64,000 nucleotides of DNA, taken from an uncultured Eubacteriales bacterium (GTDB lineage: Bacteria > Bacillota > Clostridia > Lachnospirales > Lachnospiraceae). The notes under the pieces were generated by a model. That model was not told where the DNA came from, made no database searches, and saw only the letters and a list, made by a program, of their open reading frames with translations. The stretch lies in contig OMWV01000004.1 of the NCBI GenBank assembly GCA_900314845.1, positions 124,001 to 188,000 on the forward strand, read 5' to 3'. Shown piece after piece: positions 43,795-52,819 of this stretch. How positions within the stretch are numbered: position 1 is the first letter of the stretch; every line of letters begins with the position of its first letter. Position numbers and translations under genes: made by a program.

Positions 43795-45588
43795 ATGGCA
43801 GGACTGGACTTTGCCTTTTTTCAGCTTTTATATAAGATGCTTTCCCACCAGACCGGCAGCATCAGCCGGGTGGATTTTCATCCCCAGAAACCCCGTTTCG
43901 AGGGAAGAGAGATTCCCATGCAGTTTCCCAGGACATCGCCGGAGGCCCAGGGAATATCATCAGACCATATCCGGGAGTATCTGCAGACGCTGGCGGGAAG
44001 CCAGGCATCAAGCCCCCATCACAGCATGATCATGAGACATGGCAATGTCATATCTGAATGCAGTTTCTTTCCCTATGAAAGGGGGATTTGGCATATCACT
44101 CATTCCCTCTGCAAATCTGTGACCGGTATGGCGGTCGGATTTGCGGTGGATGAAGGGATCCTTTCCCTGGATGAGAAGATCCTGGACATATTTTCCCGGC
44201 ATGCGGGGGTCTTCTCCCATATCAGAAGGGGCGGCCTGACGGTGGAAGATCTCCTGAATATGACAAGCGGGGTTGATTTTTCCGAGGCCGGCGCGATCTC
44301 GGGCAATACCTGGAGAGCCGGATATATGAATGCGCCCCAGAAGTTTGAGGCGGGCAGCCAGTTCGAGTACAACAGTATGAATTCCTACATGCTTTCCGCT
44401 GCCATTCAGGAAAAAACCGGGCTTACCATGATGGAATATCTGCGCCCCAGACTCTTTGAGCCCCTGGGTATAGACGAGATATTCTGGGAGAGATGTCCCC
44501 AGGGAGTGACAAAGGGCGGCTGGGGCATGTTTATCAAGCCGGAAGACGCCTTAAAGCTCGGCTATCTATATCTGCACGGCGGCAGCTGGAAAGGAAGACA
44601 GATCATCCCCAGAAGCTGGGTCGAGGCTTCCACCGCAAAGCATTCGGATGGGGGTGCCTTTGGATACGGCTATCAGCTCTGGATGGATGAGAGGCCGGGC
44701 AGTTTTGCCTTTAACGGTCTTTTCGGCCAGGATGTAGTCGTAGATCCCGATATCGATATGGTCTATATGGTGAATGCCGGCAGCAGGGAACTATTCCAGA
44801 CCGGGGAGCTGACCTCCATCATGCGCTATTACTGGGGAGGGCATTACAGACCCTCAGACACGCCTCTGCCTGAGGATCCGGAGGCCTATGCCAGGCTGAT
44901 CCAGCTGGAACGCAACCTGATGGACGGCATCTGGAAGCCGGCTCAGGAAAAGCATGAAGGCTTCTGGATCTATCCGGCTCAGAGCCACAGTTTCCGGACA
45001 GAGGATCTGATCAGGCAGCTATCCGGCCGCAGCTACCGGATGGAGCAGGGGACGATCGGCCTCTTCCCCCTTATCTGCCAGGTCATGCACAATAATTTTA
45101 CAGAAGGCATCAGCCGGATCGGTTTTGAGGAAGATGATGGGACTCTGGCAGTCCTTTTCCGGGAGGGAGAGAGCACCCAGAAGATCCGCATCAGCTTTGG
45201 CGGTGAAAAATACATCAGTCAGATCGATCTTCGCGGGGAGCCCTATCTTGTCAGTATGACAGGCAGGATCACAACAGACGAGATGGACAGGATCGCCCTG
45301 GTCCTTGAGCTGTATTATATGGAAGAAAGCTGCTCCCGGGTATTTCATATGTTTTTCTCCGGCAAGGATCTGGAACTTCGGGCGACGGAAAAACCGGGGG
45401 ACAAGGTGATCATGGAAGCCCTCGACTATACGGGAGGCGGAAGTCTCATGGAAAACAGGATCATCCGCAGGATCATACCTCAGGGGACGGAGAATATCAT
45501 GGACGAGAGCCTGTATTTCACCGTTCACCCGACAGATATCGGGCATGTTGAGGAAGGAGGCTCTCAGATGCTGCTGGAGGAGAAGTAA
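43795..45588 (+). CDS. Beta-lactamase-family serine hydrolase
   Basis: Residues 50-370 carry the penicillin-binding-protein/class C beta-lactamase fold: the SxxK motif is Ser104-Leu-Cys-Lys107, and the Tyr motif is FEYNSMNSYML near 193 (Tyr-Asn-Ser rather than the commoner Tyr-x-Asn). The rest (about 370-597) is an extra beta-rich domain. There is no signal peptide, so it is probably cytoplasmic. Such proteins are usually esterases or peptidases, not resistance enzymes. It follows the arginase-like gene by 12 bases. Confidence 0.85.
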   Translation: MAGLDFAFFQLLYKMLSHQTGSISRVDFHPQKPRFEGREIPMQFPRTSPEAQGISSDHIREYLQTLAGSQASSPHHSMIMRHGNVISECSFFPYERGIWHITHSLCKSVTGMAVGFAVDEGILSLDEKILDIFSRHAGVFSHIRRGGLTVEDLLNMTSGVDFSEAGAISGNTWRAGYMNAPQKFEAGSQFEYNSMNSYMLSAAIQEKTGLTMMEYLRPRLFEPLGIDEIFWERCPQGVTKGGWGMFIKPEDALKLGYLYLHGGSWKGRQIIPRSWVEASTAKHSDGGAFGYGYQLWMDERPGSFAFNGLFGQDVVVDPDIDMVYMVNAGSRELFQTGELTSIMRYYWGGHYRPSDTPLPEDPEAYARLIQLERNLMDGIWKPAQEKHEGFWIYPAQSHSFRTEDLIRQLSGRSYRMEQGTIGLFPLICQVMHNNFTEGISRIGFEEDDGTLAVLFREGESTQKIRISFGGEKYISQIDLRGEPYLVSMTGRITTDEMDRIALVLELYYMEESCSRVFHMFFSGKDLELRATEKPGDKVIMEALDYTGGGSLMENRIIRRIIPQGTENIMDESLYFTVHPTDIGHVEEGGSQMLLEEK

Positions 45589-45601
45589 GACAGGCAGGAC
45601 T

Positions 45602-46837
45602 ATGATAGATCTGACAAGAAAACAGGAGACCGTCATTCTTGCGGCGGTCTCTCTTTATGGAAATGATGAGTCTGCTCTGCGCTCTCTGAGTGAGCTGGAG
45701 CAGCTGGTCCGGACAGCGGGGGCAGCCGTGCTGGGAAAGACAGTGCAGAAGAGGGAGGCAGTCGACCCTGCCACATATGTTGGCAGCGGCAAACTGACAG
45801 AGATCCGGCAGATGATGGACGAGACAGGAGCCGACGGCCTTGTCTGTGATGACGAGCTGACGCCGGCCCAGATTTCTTCTCTCAGCCAGGCCTTAGGCTG
45901 CAAGGTCATGGACAGGACCATGGTCATACTGGATATATTTGCCCGCCGGGCCTCTTCCGCCGAAGGAAAGGTGCAGGTGGAGCTGGCCCAGCAGCGCTAC
46001 CGTCTGTCCCATCTGGCTGGTCTTGGAGTCTCTCTCTCAAGACTTGGCGGAGGGATCGGGACAAGAGGGCCGGGCGAGAAGAAGCTGGAGACAGACCGCA
46101 GGCATATCAGGTCCAGGATCTCTCAGCTAAAGAGGGAACTGGAAGAGATAGTGCAGCACAGGAGCGTGACCCGTGCCGGCAGGCAGAGATCCGCCAGCAG
46201 CCGGATAGCTATCGTCGGCTACACGAATGCGGGCAAATCCACCCTCCTGAACAGGCTGACGGACGCCGGAGTCCTGGAGGAGGATGAACTTTTTGCGACC
46301 CTGGACCCGACGACAAGACAGTTTATAACGCCGGGCGGGCAGAAGATCCTGCTCACGGACACAGTAGGATTTATCAGCAAGCTTCCCCACAATCTGATCG
46401 ACGCTTTCCGGTCAACTCTGGAAGAAGCCAGGTATGCTGATCATATCATTCATGTGCTCGACGCATCCAGCCCGGACATTGACGAACATATCCGGGTGGT
46501 ATATGATACACTCTATGAACTCGGGATCAGGGACAAAAAGATCCTGACTATATTCAACAAGATGGATCTGGCGGGAGAAGATGTAAGGCTCACAGATCCC
46601 TGTGCCGATTATACAGCTGCCGCGTCTCTTAAGACGGGAAGCGGTCTGGATGAGATCTGCCGGCAGATAGAGATCATGGTGAGAAGCACAAGAAAGTATA
46701 TCAGTCGTGTCTTTCCCTATTCCCAGGCAGGCCTTGTCCAGAGGATCCGGCTGTACGGGGAGCTGATCAGTGAAAGCTATGAGGAAGACGGGATCCATAT
46801 CGCGGCTTTTGTGCCGGAGGGCTACGACCGGCTTTGA
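45602..46837 (+). CDS. hflX: GTPase HflX
   Basis: HflX splits stalled ribosomes after stress. The N-terminal HflX domain (TYVGSGKLTEI, VMDRTMVILDIFARRASSAEGKVQVELAQ, GGGIGTRGPGEKKLETDRR) precedes the GTPase domain: G1 GYTNAGKST, G3 DTVGF, G4 NKMD. The 411-residue size is normal. ATG 45602 is taken as start because MIDLTRKQETVILAAV fits the family; an upstream in-frame ATG at 45545 lies inside the previous gene. Confidence 0.93.
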   Translation: MIDLTRKQETVILAAVSLYGNDESALRSLSELEQLVRTAGAAVLGKTVQKREAVDPATYVGSGKLTEIRQMMDETGADGLVCDDELTPAQISSLSQALGCKVMDRTMVILDIFARRASSAEGKVQVELAQQRYRLSHLAGLGVSLSRLGGGIGTRGPGEKKLETDRRHIRSRISQLKRELEEIVQHRSVTRAGRQRSASSRIAIVGYTNAGKSTLLNRLTDAGVLEEDELFATLDPTTRQFITPGGQKILLTDTVGFISKLPHNLIDAFRSTLEEARYADHIIHVLDASSPDIDEHIRVVYDTLYELGIRDKKILTIFNKMDLAGEDVRLTDPCADYTAAASLKTGSGLDEICRQIEIMVRSTRKYISRVFPYSQAGLVQRIRLYGELISESYEEDGIHIAAFVPEGYDRL

Positions 46838-46863
46838 TGAAATATTTTCAGTGAGGGGATAGC

Positions 46864-47499
46864 ATGACGAAGAAAGAGAGAGCACATGAGGTGATCAGGC
46901 TGCTGAAGGAAGAATATCCGGACGCGGACTGCACGCTGGATTATGACCAGGCCTGGAAGCTGCTGGTGAGCGTCAGACTTGCCGCCCAGTGCACGGATGC
47001 CAGGGTGAATGTGGTGGTGCAGGATCTCTACGCGAAATATCCGGACGTTGACGCCCTGGCAGGGGCTGATCCGGCGGATATAGAAGCCATAGTCAGGCCA
47101 TGCGGCCTTGGCAGGAGCAAGGCCAGGGATATCAGCGCCTGTATGCGCATGCTGAGGGATCAGTACAAGGGTCAGGTGCCGGATGATTTTAATGAGCTCC
47201 TGAAGCTCCCGGGGGTCGGCAGGAAGAGCGCAAATCTGATCATGGGAGACGTTTTCGGCAAGCCGGCGATCGTCACGGACACCCACTGCATCCGTCTGTC
47301 AAACCGGATAGGACTTGTGGACGGGATAAAGGATCCTAAGAAAGTAGAGATGGCCCTGTGGGAGATCATCCCTCCTCAGGAGGGGAATTCCTTCTGCCAC
47401 AGGCTGGTAGAGCACGGGCGGGCGGTCTGCACGGCAAGGACAAAGCCTCACTGCGGCCTGTGCTGTCTGGCAAAGGTCTGCCAGAGAAACGGAGTCTGA
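46864..47499 (+). CDS. nth: Endonuclease III
   Basis: Base-excision glycosylase/AP lyase for oxidised pyrimidines. Helix-hairpin-helix LPGVGRKSANLIM contains the catalytic Lys, and the catalytic Asp is in VTDTHCIRLSNRIG. The C-terminal 4Fe-4S ligands are C-x7-C-x2-C-x5-C, one residue longer in the first gap than the usual x6. Length 211 is typical. Two bases separate its stop from the next start. Confidence 0.95.
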   Translation: MTKKERAHEVIRLLKEEYPDADCTLDYDQAWKLLVSVRLAAQCTDARVNVVVQDLYAKYPDVDALAGADPADIEAIVRPCGLGRSKARDISACMRMLRDQYKGQVPDDFNELLKLPGVGRKSANLIMGDVFGKPAIVTDTHCIRLSNRIGLVDGIKDPKKVEMALWEIIPPQEGNSFCHRLVEHGRAVCTARTKPHCGLCCLAKVCQRNGV

Positions 47500-47501
47500 T
47501 C

Positions 47502-48341
47502 ATGGGTATTATTATTGGACTGGACGTCGGGACTTCCATGACAAAACTGGCAGCCCTGGACGATGAGAAAAAGCTTGTATATACAGAGCGCGTGAGCGCT
47601 GCGGACCAGCTGACCGCTATATTCGGGGCTGTGGGCAGGCTGATCTATGAGAAGGGCATAGGCCGGGATCAGATCAGGAAGATCATGGTCACGGGAGTCG
47701 GCGGTTCTTTTCTCAAGGGAGATATCTTCGGCATCCCCTTTACCCGGGTCGATGAGATAAAGGCCATAGGAAGAGGGGGACTCTATATTTCCGGACTTGA
47801 GAGGGCTCTTGTGGTCAGCCTGGGGACAGGGACTACATTTGTACAGGCCGGTCCGGGGCAGATCCTGCACGCCGGGGGAATGGCTATGGGAGGCGGGACC
47901 CTTATGGGAATGGCTTCCTGGATGCTGGGAGTCAGGGATTTTGAGGATCTTCGCCGGATGGCAGACAAGGGAGACCTTCACAGGGTGGACCGTTTTATGA
48001 ACGAGATCAGCCTGGATCAGGTATCCATGCTGCCGGACTACGCGACTGCCTCCAATATGGGCAGGATGGATCCGGATACCAGGAAGGAGGACGCGGCTCT
48101 GGGCCTTTTCAATCTGATCTATCAGAATGTGGGTATCACAACGGTTTTTGCCTGCAGGAATATGAATGTAGATCAGGCCGTAATGACAGGATCTCTGGCC
48201 TGCGCAGACCAGGTCAGGCTTTTCCTGACCCAGGTCGCGGACCTTTACGGGATGGATTTTTATTTTGATAAAAATGCCGCCTGCGCGACGGCTGCAGGGG
48301 CTGCCCTCTTTGGATTTGACGGGCAGCGGGAAGGAAAATGA
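47502..48341 (+). CDS. coaW: Type II pantothenate kinase
   Basis: The 279-residue product has the ASKHA phosphate loop GLDVGTSMTKLA, a second VSLGTGTTFV loop and AGGMAMGGGTLMGMA, as in CoaW-type pantothenate kinase (first step from pantothenate to coenzyme A). Start at 47502 with GGAG upstream; a longer in-frame start at 47358 lies inside nth. It sits 2 bases after nth and 1 base before the tautomerase gene. Confidence 0.9.
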   Translation: MGIIIGLDVGTSMTKLAALDDEKKLVYTERVSAADQLTAIFGAVGRLIYEKGIGRDQIRKIMVTGVGGSFLKGDIFGIPFTRVDEIKAIGRGGLYISGLERALVVSLGTGTTFVQAGPGQILHAGGMAMGGGTLMGMASWMLGVRDFEDLRRMADKGDLHRVDRFMNEISLDQVSMLPDYATASNMGRMDPDTRKEDAALGLFNLIYQNVGITTVFACRNMNVDQAVMTGSLACADQVRLFLTQVADLYGMDFYFDKNAACATAAGAALFGFDGQREGK

Positions 48342-48342
48342 T

Positions 48343-48699
48343 ATGCCTTTTATCAGGACAACTACAAATGTAAAACTGGATGATGACAGGGAGACAAGGC
48401 TGAGGGAAGGACTTGGCCGGGCTGTGGACCGGTATCTGGGCAAGGATCCCGTCCGCATGATGACTGTCTTCGAAGGCGGTATGCATCTGCAGAGAGGGAT
48501 CGGAGCCAGGATGGATATCCCGGCAGCCTTCGTAGAGTGCAAGTTTTTCGGGGGAGACGATCTGAACTCATTTGAGAAGTTTGACGAGGCCGTGAAAGAC
48601 CTTTACAGGAAGGAACTGTCGGCGGCCCCGGAGGATCTTTATATTAAATATGAAGTGATAAATGGCTGGGAGTCAGATTCCCGCATTTTCAAGTTGTAA
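48343..48699 (+). CDS. MIF/tautomerase superfamily protein
   Basis: A 118-residue product starting MPFIRTTTNVKL. The Pro2 exposed after Met removal is the catalytic base in this family, and the length and the LREGLGRAVDRYLGK helix match MIF-like members. Natural substrates are unknown for most bacterial MIF homologues. It follows coaW by one base, GGAAGGAAAA giving the ribosome site. Confidence 0.8.
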   Translation: MPFIRTTTNVKLDDDRETRLREGLGRAVDRYLGKDPVRMMTVFEGGMHLQRGIGARMDIPAAFVECKFFGGDDLNSFEKFDEAVKDLYRKELSAAPEDLYIKYEVINGWESDSRIFKL

Positions 48700-48798
48700 A
48701 AAATCTTTTCTTTACGGATATTTACCTGTGTGATAAACTATATTCGTATGTATAATGGCACTGGTATACAGTGATGGTTGTAGAAGGGACGGCGCCTG

Positions 48799-48825
48799 GC
48801 AGCCGGTTAGGGGCTGCGGGCAGCC
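48799..48825 (+). promoter_or_regulatory. Three-segment competing hairpin before the lysozyme-like gene
   Basis: GCAGCC (48799-48804), GGCTGC (48812-48817) and GCAGCC (48820-48825): the middle segment can pair with either neighbour. The ribosome site region (GGAAG) begins 3 bases later. A TATAAT at 48751-48756 lies upstream without a good -35. Confidence 0.35.
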
Positions 48826-48837
48826 ACGGAAGATATT

Positions 48838-49650
48838 ATGAAGGACAGGATAAGGGACAGAGTACTCTCTGGTATTTTAGATAGTCTGACATATGCAGGG
48901 CTTGTGATCATCGGTCTGGTGGAGAAGGCAGGCTCTCTTTTCCGTGCCTTTCTTGCGTCAGCCCGTAAGTTTGCCGGGACATTTTTCAGCAGCAAGTCTG
49001 TCAGAAGCCTGCTGGTCTTTGTGTCTGCTACGGCTATGCTTTTCCTTCTGCTTATCGTGAGGCTTACCCAGCTGGGAGTAGGTCCCGCGGCGGGTACATC
49101 AAAGCTCATCCGGGTCACATCGGCGAGCAGTCCGGCAGCCCAGGAAGAGGTCACGGAGTACGGCAGGGTCAGCGTTTCCAAGGACGTCATGCAGTACGAG
49201 AAGGAGGTCACGGACTATGCTGCCCGGTACGGCATGGATGATTACATACCGCTCATCTACGCGGTAATAGAGCAGGAGAGCGGGGGAAGCAGCGCGGACG
49301 TCATGCAGTCATCTACCTGTTTCTACAACGAGGAGTATTCTCAGATCGTAGGCGGCATCACGGACACGGATTATTCTATCCAGTGCGGCGTGCAGTATCT
49401 CAAGTACTGCCTCGGTCAGGCGAATGTCAGTGGACCCGCGGATATCAGCAAGATAAAACTTGCCCTGCAGGGATATAATTACGGACATAATTATATCGGC
49501 TGGGCTTTGAAGCGCGACGGCGGCTACACGAAGGAGAACGCAGAGGCCTTTGCGGATCTTATGCAGAGATCGCTTGGCTGGACAAGCTACGGAGATGAAG
49601 ATTACCCCGAGCATGTACTCAGGTATTATGTCCTGAAGCAGTCGGGCTGA
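48838..49650 (+). CDS. Membrane-anchored lysozyme-like protein (CwlT N-domain type)
   Basis: The 270-residue protein has amphipathic N-terminal helices, one membrane segment (about 60-82, VFVSATAMLFLLLIV) and an extracellular lysozyme-like domain (about 120-265). That domain has IYAVIEQESGG with the catalytic-type Glu, CGVQYLKYCLG and LALQGYNYGHNYI, as in the CwlT/Orf14 lysozymes of conjugative elements, but here no NlpC/P60 domain or conjugation gene accompanies it. It probably remodels peptidoglycan. Confidence 0.85.
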   Translation: MKDRIRDRVLSGILDSLTYAGLVIIGLVEKAGSLFRAFLASARKFAGTFFSSKSVRSLLVFVSATAMLFLLLIVRLTQLGVGPAAGTSKLIRVTSASSPAAQEEVTEYGRVSVSKDVMQYEKEVTDYAARYGMDDYIPLIYAVIEQESGGSSADVMQSSTCFYNEEYSQIVGGITDTDYSIQCGVQYLKYCLGQANVSGPADISKIKLALQGYNYGHNYIGWALKRDGGYTKENAEAFADLMQRSLGWTSYGDEDYPEHVLRYYVLKQSG

Positions 49651-49669
49651 ATAACAGAACAAATGACAG

Positions 49670-49705
49670 CCGGGCACCATCATGGCGCCCGGTACATAGT
49701 TTTTT
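49670..49705 (+). terminator. Intrinsic terminator after the lysozyme-like gene
   Basis: CCGGGC-A-CCAT, loop C, ATGG-C-GCCCGG, then a 7-base gap to a run of six T. The gap weakens it somewhat. Confidence 0.7.
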
Positions 49706-49738
49706 AGAGTTTTTATTTTCTGGAAGGAAGACAGCGAA

Positions 49739-50638
49739 ATGGAGAAAAAGAGACTGATCAAGGTTCCTCATAAGATTGGCAGAAACGATCCCTGCTGGTG
49801 CGGGAGCGGCGTAAAGTACAAGAACTGCCACGAGGATTTTGACAGGAGGATCTCGATGATCAGGATGCAGGGCCATGTGGTTCCCACCCACGATCTGATC
49901 AAGAATGAGCAGCAGATAGAGAAGATCCGCCAGAGCGCAAAGATAAATATAGCGGTTCTGGACGAAGTCGCTGATAAGATCAGGGCAGGTATGAGCACGG
50001 AGGAGATCGATAAGATCGTCTATGACACGACGACAAAGATGGGCGGCATTCCCGCACCCCTCAATTACGAGGGATTTCCCAAGAGTGTGTGCACTTCCAT
50101 CAATGAGGAGGTTTGCCATGGAATCCCTTCCCCCAACATTATTCTCAGGGACGGGGATATCATAAATGTAGACTGTTCGACCATACTCGACGGATATTTT
50201 TCAGATTCTTCCCGCATGTTCTGCATAGGGAATGTCTCCGAGGAGAAGAAAAAGCTCGTGCAGACAGTAAAGGAGTGTGTGGAGCTCGGTCTGGAGCAGG
50301 TCAAGCCCTGGGGATTCCTGGGCGATATGAGCCAGGCTGTCTATGATCACGCGGTAAAGAACGGCTACAGTGTTGTCAGGAACATAGGAGGACACGGAGT
50401 GGGACTGGAGTTCCACGAGGAGCCCTGGGTCGGCTATATCTTCAAGCGCGGGACCCAGATGCTCATGGTGCCCGGCATGATGTTCACGATAGAGCCCATG
50501 GTGAACATGGGCAGGGCGGAAGTCGAGGTCGATGAGGTCAATGACTGGACAGTCCGCACGGTAGATAAGTCACCTTCCGCCCAGTGGGAGATCCAGGTCC
50601 TTGTAACAGAGGACGGCCATGAGGTCATCTCATACTAA
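49739..50638 (+). CDS. map: Methionine aminopeptidase with SEC-C zinc finger
   Basis: Removes initiator methionine. The first 35 residues form a SEC-C motif (GRNDPCWCGSGVKYKNCH) that binds zinc, as in the longer type I enzymes of Clostridia. The pita-bread domain follows with metal ligands in NVDCSTILDG, the Asp of DSSRMF, GHGVGLEFHE, TIEPMV and WEIQ. Size 299. Confidence 0.94.
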   Translation: MEKKRLIKVPHKIGRNDPCWCGSGVKYKNCHEDFDRRISMIRMQGHVVPTHDLIKNEQQIEKIRQSAKINIAVLDEVADKIRAGMSTEEIDKIVYDTTTKMGGIPAPLNYEGFPKSVCTSINEEVCHGIPSPNIILRDGDIINVDCSTILDGYFSDSSRMFCIGNVSEEKKKLVQTVKECVELGLEQVKPWGFLGDMSQAVYDHAVKNGYSVVRNIGGHGVGLEFHEEPWVGYIFKRGTQMLMVPGMMFTIEPMVNMGRAEVEVDEVNDWTVRTVDKSPSAQWEIQVLVTEDGHEVISY

Positions 50639-50667
50639 AAGGCGGAGAGAATAAAGGAGGCAGGCTT

Positions 50668-51144
50668 ATGTCAGGATGGTTTATTGCGGCAGCCGCGGCA
50701 GCAGGCGCAGATCTTGCTGCCAAGCACTATATTGACAGAGAATTTACGGAAGACGAGAAGAGGGAGACCGCAGGCGGCAAGGTTGTCATTACGAAATATG
50801 AGAACAAGGGCGGAGCTCTTGGCCTGCTTGGGGACAGGCCGGACCTGCTCAAGGCAGTTTCCGCTGCCGGCCTTGGAGCGGCAGCAGCCCATCTGAAGGA
50901 TGCCCAGGACGGCAGACGCCCCTGGCTTGTCAGGCTGGGGCTGGCCCTTATAACAGGCGGCGGCATCAGCAACGTGGGCGAGCGCATCGCAAGGGGAAAG
51001 GTCACAGACTATCTGGTATTTCCCAAAACTCCGAAGTTTATGAACAAGATCGTTTTCAATCTGGGCGATCTGGCAATATTTTCAGGAATATTTATAACCC
51101 TGCTGGGTGAACTTTTTTCGAAGAAGAGAACAGGCAGATCTTAA
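50668..51144 (+). CDS. Divergent signal peptidase II-like (LspA-type) membrane protein
   Basis: The 158-residue polytopic protein has the LspA pattern in the right order: an N-terminal helix, GADLAAKHYI, ENKGGALGLLG (the N-x-G-A motif), GGGISNVGERIARGKVTDYL and VFNLGDLAIF. Asp114 and Asp134 fit the catalytic pair of LspA, but the usual N-x-x-D-R is N-x-x-E-R here (Asn102, Glu105) and the first half is Ala-rich and shortened. It may be a true diverged signal peptidase II or a paralogue with another role; the many lipoproteins in the window need one LspA somewhere. AAAGGAGG precedes it. Confidence 0.75.
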   Translation: MSGWFIAAAAAAGADLAAKHYIDREFTEDEKRETAGGKVVITKYENKGGALGLLGDRPDLLKAVSAAGLGAAAAHLKDAQDGRRPWLVRLGLALITGGGISNVGERIARGKVTDYLVFPKTPKFMNKIVFNLGDLAIFSGIFITLLGELFSKKRTGRS

Positions 51145-51159
51145 AAGAGGGAGGATAAG

Positions 51160-52773
51160 ATGGCAGTAAAATATGTTTTTGTTACCGGCGGCGTCGTTTC
51201 CGGACTTGGAAAGGGCATCACGGCAGCTTCTCTTGGAAGACTTCTTAAATCACGCGGTTACTTTGTAACGATGCAGAAGTTCGATCCCTATCTCAATGTG
51301 GATCCCGGTACAATGAACCCTTATCAGCACGGAGAAGTATTTGTCACAGACGACGGCACAGAGACAGATCTGGATCTCGGCCATTATGAGAGATTCATAG
51401 ACGTCTCTCTCGATAAGAGAGCGAATGTCACCAGCGGCAAGGTCTACTGGGATGTTCTCACAGCAGAGAGAAGAGGAGATTACGGCGGCAGTACGGTCCA
51501 GGTGATCCCTCATATCACGAATGCCATCAAAGACAGATTTTACCGCAATCCCGAGTCAAAAAAGACAGAGATCGCCATCATAGAGGTGGGCGGCACGGTT
51601 GGAGATATAGAGAGCCAGCCCTTCCTTGAGGCCATCCGTCAGTTCCAGCATGAGATCGGCCAGGAAAACTGCATGCTGATCCATGTTACCCTGATCCCTT
51701 ATCTTGTCTCATCGGGAGAGCTCAAGACAAAGCCCACGCAGAACACGGTAAAGGATCTGCAGGGACTTGGCCTCAGACCGGACGTCATTGTATGCCGGTC
51801 TTCCCGGCCGCTCGACGATGCGATCAAGGATAAGATCTCTCTTTTCTGCAACGTGGATATCAACAACGTCATACAGAACCTGAATCTCAAGGTTCTCTAC
51901 GAGGCTCCCCTTGCCCTGGAGAAGGAACATCTCGCTCAGGTCGTCTGCAAGAGGCTTGGCATAGACTGTCCGGAACCGGATCTGGCAGACTGGGAAGCTA
52001 TGGTCGAGAACTGGAAGCATCCCACCAGAAAGGTACGCATTGCCCTTGTGGGTAAATATGTCCAGCTACACGATGCCTATATCAGTGTTGTGGAGGCTTT
52101 AAAGCACGGCGCTTATGCAAATGGCGCGGAAGTGGAGATAAAGTGGGTAGATTCTGAACTTGTGAGCTCCTACAATGTCGATGATGTCCTGGGGGATGTT
52201 GACGGTCTTGTCGTGCCCGGCGGATTTGGCAACAGAGGAATAGAGGGCAAGATCACAGCCATAAGCTACGCGAGAACTCATGGGCTTCCTTTCCTTGGCC
52301 TTTGTCTGGGAATGCAGATGGCCATTGTTGAATTTGCCAGAAATGTTCTCGGCTTCGCGGATGCCAACAGTGCGGAGATCAACCCTGATACGGAACATCC
52401 TGTCATTCACATTATGCCGGACCAGCACGGAGTAACAGATCTGGGCGGCACATTAAGGCTGGGCGCTTACAAGTGTCTTCTCGATGAGGATTCAAAGGTA
52501 TACAAACTCTACGGGCAGAAGGTGATAGAGGAGAGGCACAGACACCGCTATGAGGTGAACAACGACTATCGTGATCTGCTGACAGAGAACGGAATGCAGC
52601 TGGTGGGTCTGTCCCCGGATGGCCGCATCGTCGAGATGATAGAGCTCAAGGATCACCCCTGGTTTGTAGCGACCCAGGCCCATCCCGAGTTTAAGTCCCG
52701 CCCCAACAAGCCTCATCCGCTCTATAAAGGATTTACAGAGGCTGCTATCAGGCATCAGGACGCAAGACTCTAG
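51160..52773 (+). CDS. pyrG: CTP synthase
   Basis: Makes CTP from UTP and glutamine. The synthetase domain starts [21 protein letters not shown], with [13 protein letters not shown] and [11 protein letters not shown]; the glutaminase domain has GLCLGMQMA with the nucleophile Cys (near 385) and the THPEF-like [11 protein letters not shown]. Full length, 537 residues. It follows the LspA-like gene by 15 bases, so it is cotranscribed. Confidence 0.97.
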   Translation: MAVKYVFVTGGVVSGLGKGITAASLGRLLKSRGYFVTMQKFDPYLNVDPGTMNPYQHGEVFVTDDGTETDLDLGHYERFIDVSLDKRANVTSGKVYWDVLTAERRGDYGGSTVQVIPHITNAIKDRFYRNPESKKTEIAIIEVGGTVGDIESQPFLEAIRQFQHEIGQENCMLIHVTLIPYLVSSGELKTKPTQNTVKDLQGLGLRPDVIVCRSSRPLDDAIKDKISLFCNVDINNVIQNLNLKVLYEAPLALEKEHLAQVVCKRLGIDCPEPDLADWEAMVENWKHPTRKVRIALVGKYVQLHDAYISVVEALKHGAYANGAEVEIKWVDSELVSSYNVDDVLGDVDGLVVPGGFGNRGIEGKITAISYARTHGLPFLGLCLGMQMAIVEFARNVLGFADANSAEINPDTEHPVIHIMPDQHGVTDLGGTLRLGAYKCLLDEDSKVYKLYGQKVIEERHRHRYEVNNDYRDLLTENGMQLVGLSPDGRIVEMIELKDHPWFVATQAHPEFKSRPNKPHPLYKGFTEAAIRHQDARL

Positions 52774-52819
52774 TCTGATAACTATGACAGGTTTCGTGAA
52801 AGCAGGCAGATAAAACTAA

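Noticed and set aside
43795-45588. Antibiotic-resistance beta-lactamase
   Set aside because: No signal peptide, an extra C-terminal domain and a Tyr-Asn-Ser motif point to an esterase/peptidase-type relative.
45545-45601. Longer N-terminus for HflX
   Set aside because: The extra 19 residues lie within the preceding gene, are basic and Cys-rich, and do not resemble HflX.
48838-49650. Part of an integrated conjugative element
   Set aside because: The lysozyme domain resembles those of Tn916-like elements, but there are no conjugation, relaxase or integrase genes and no att-like repeats around it.
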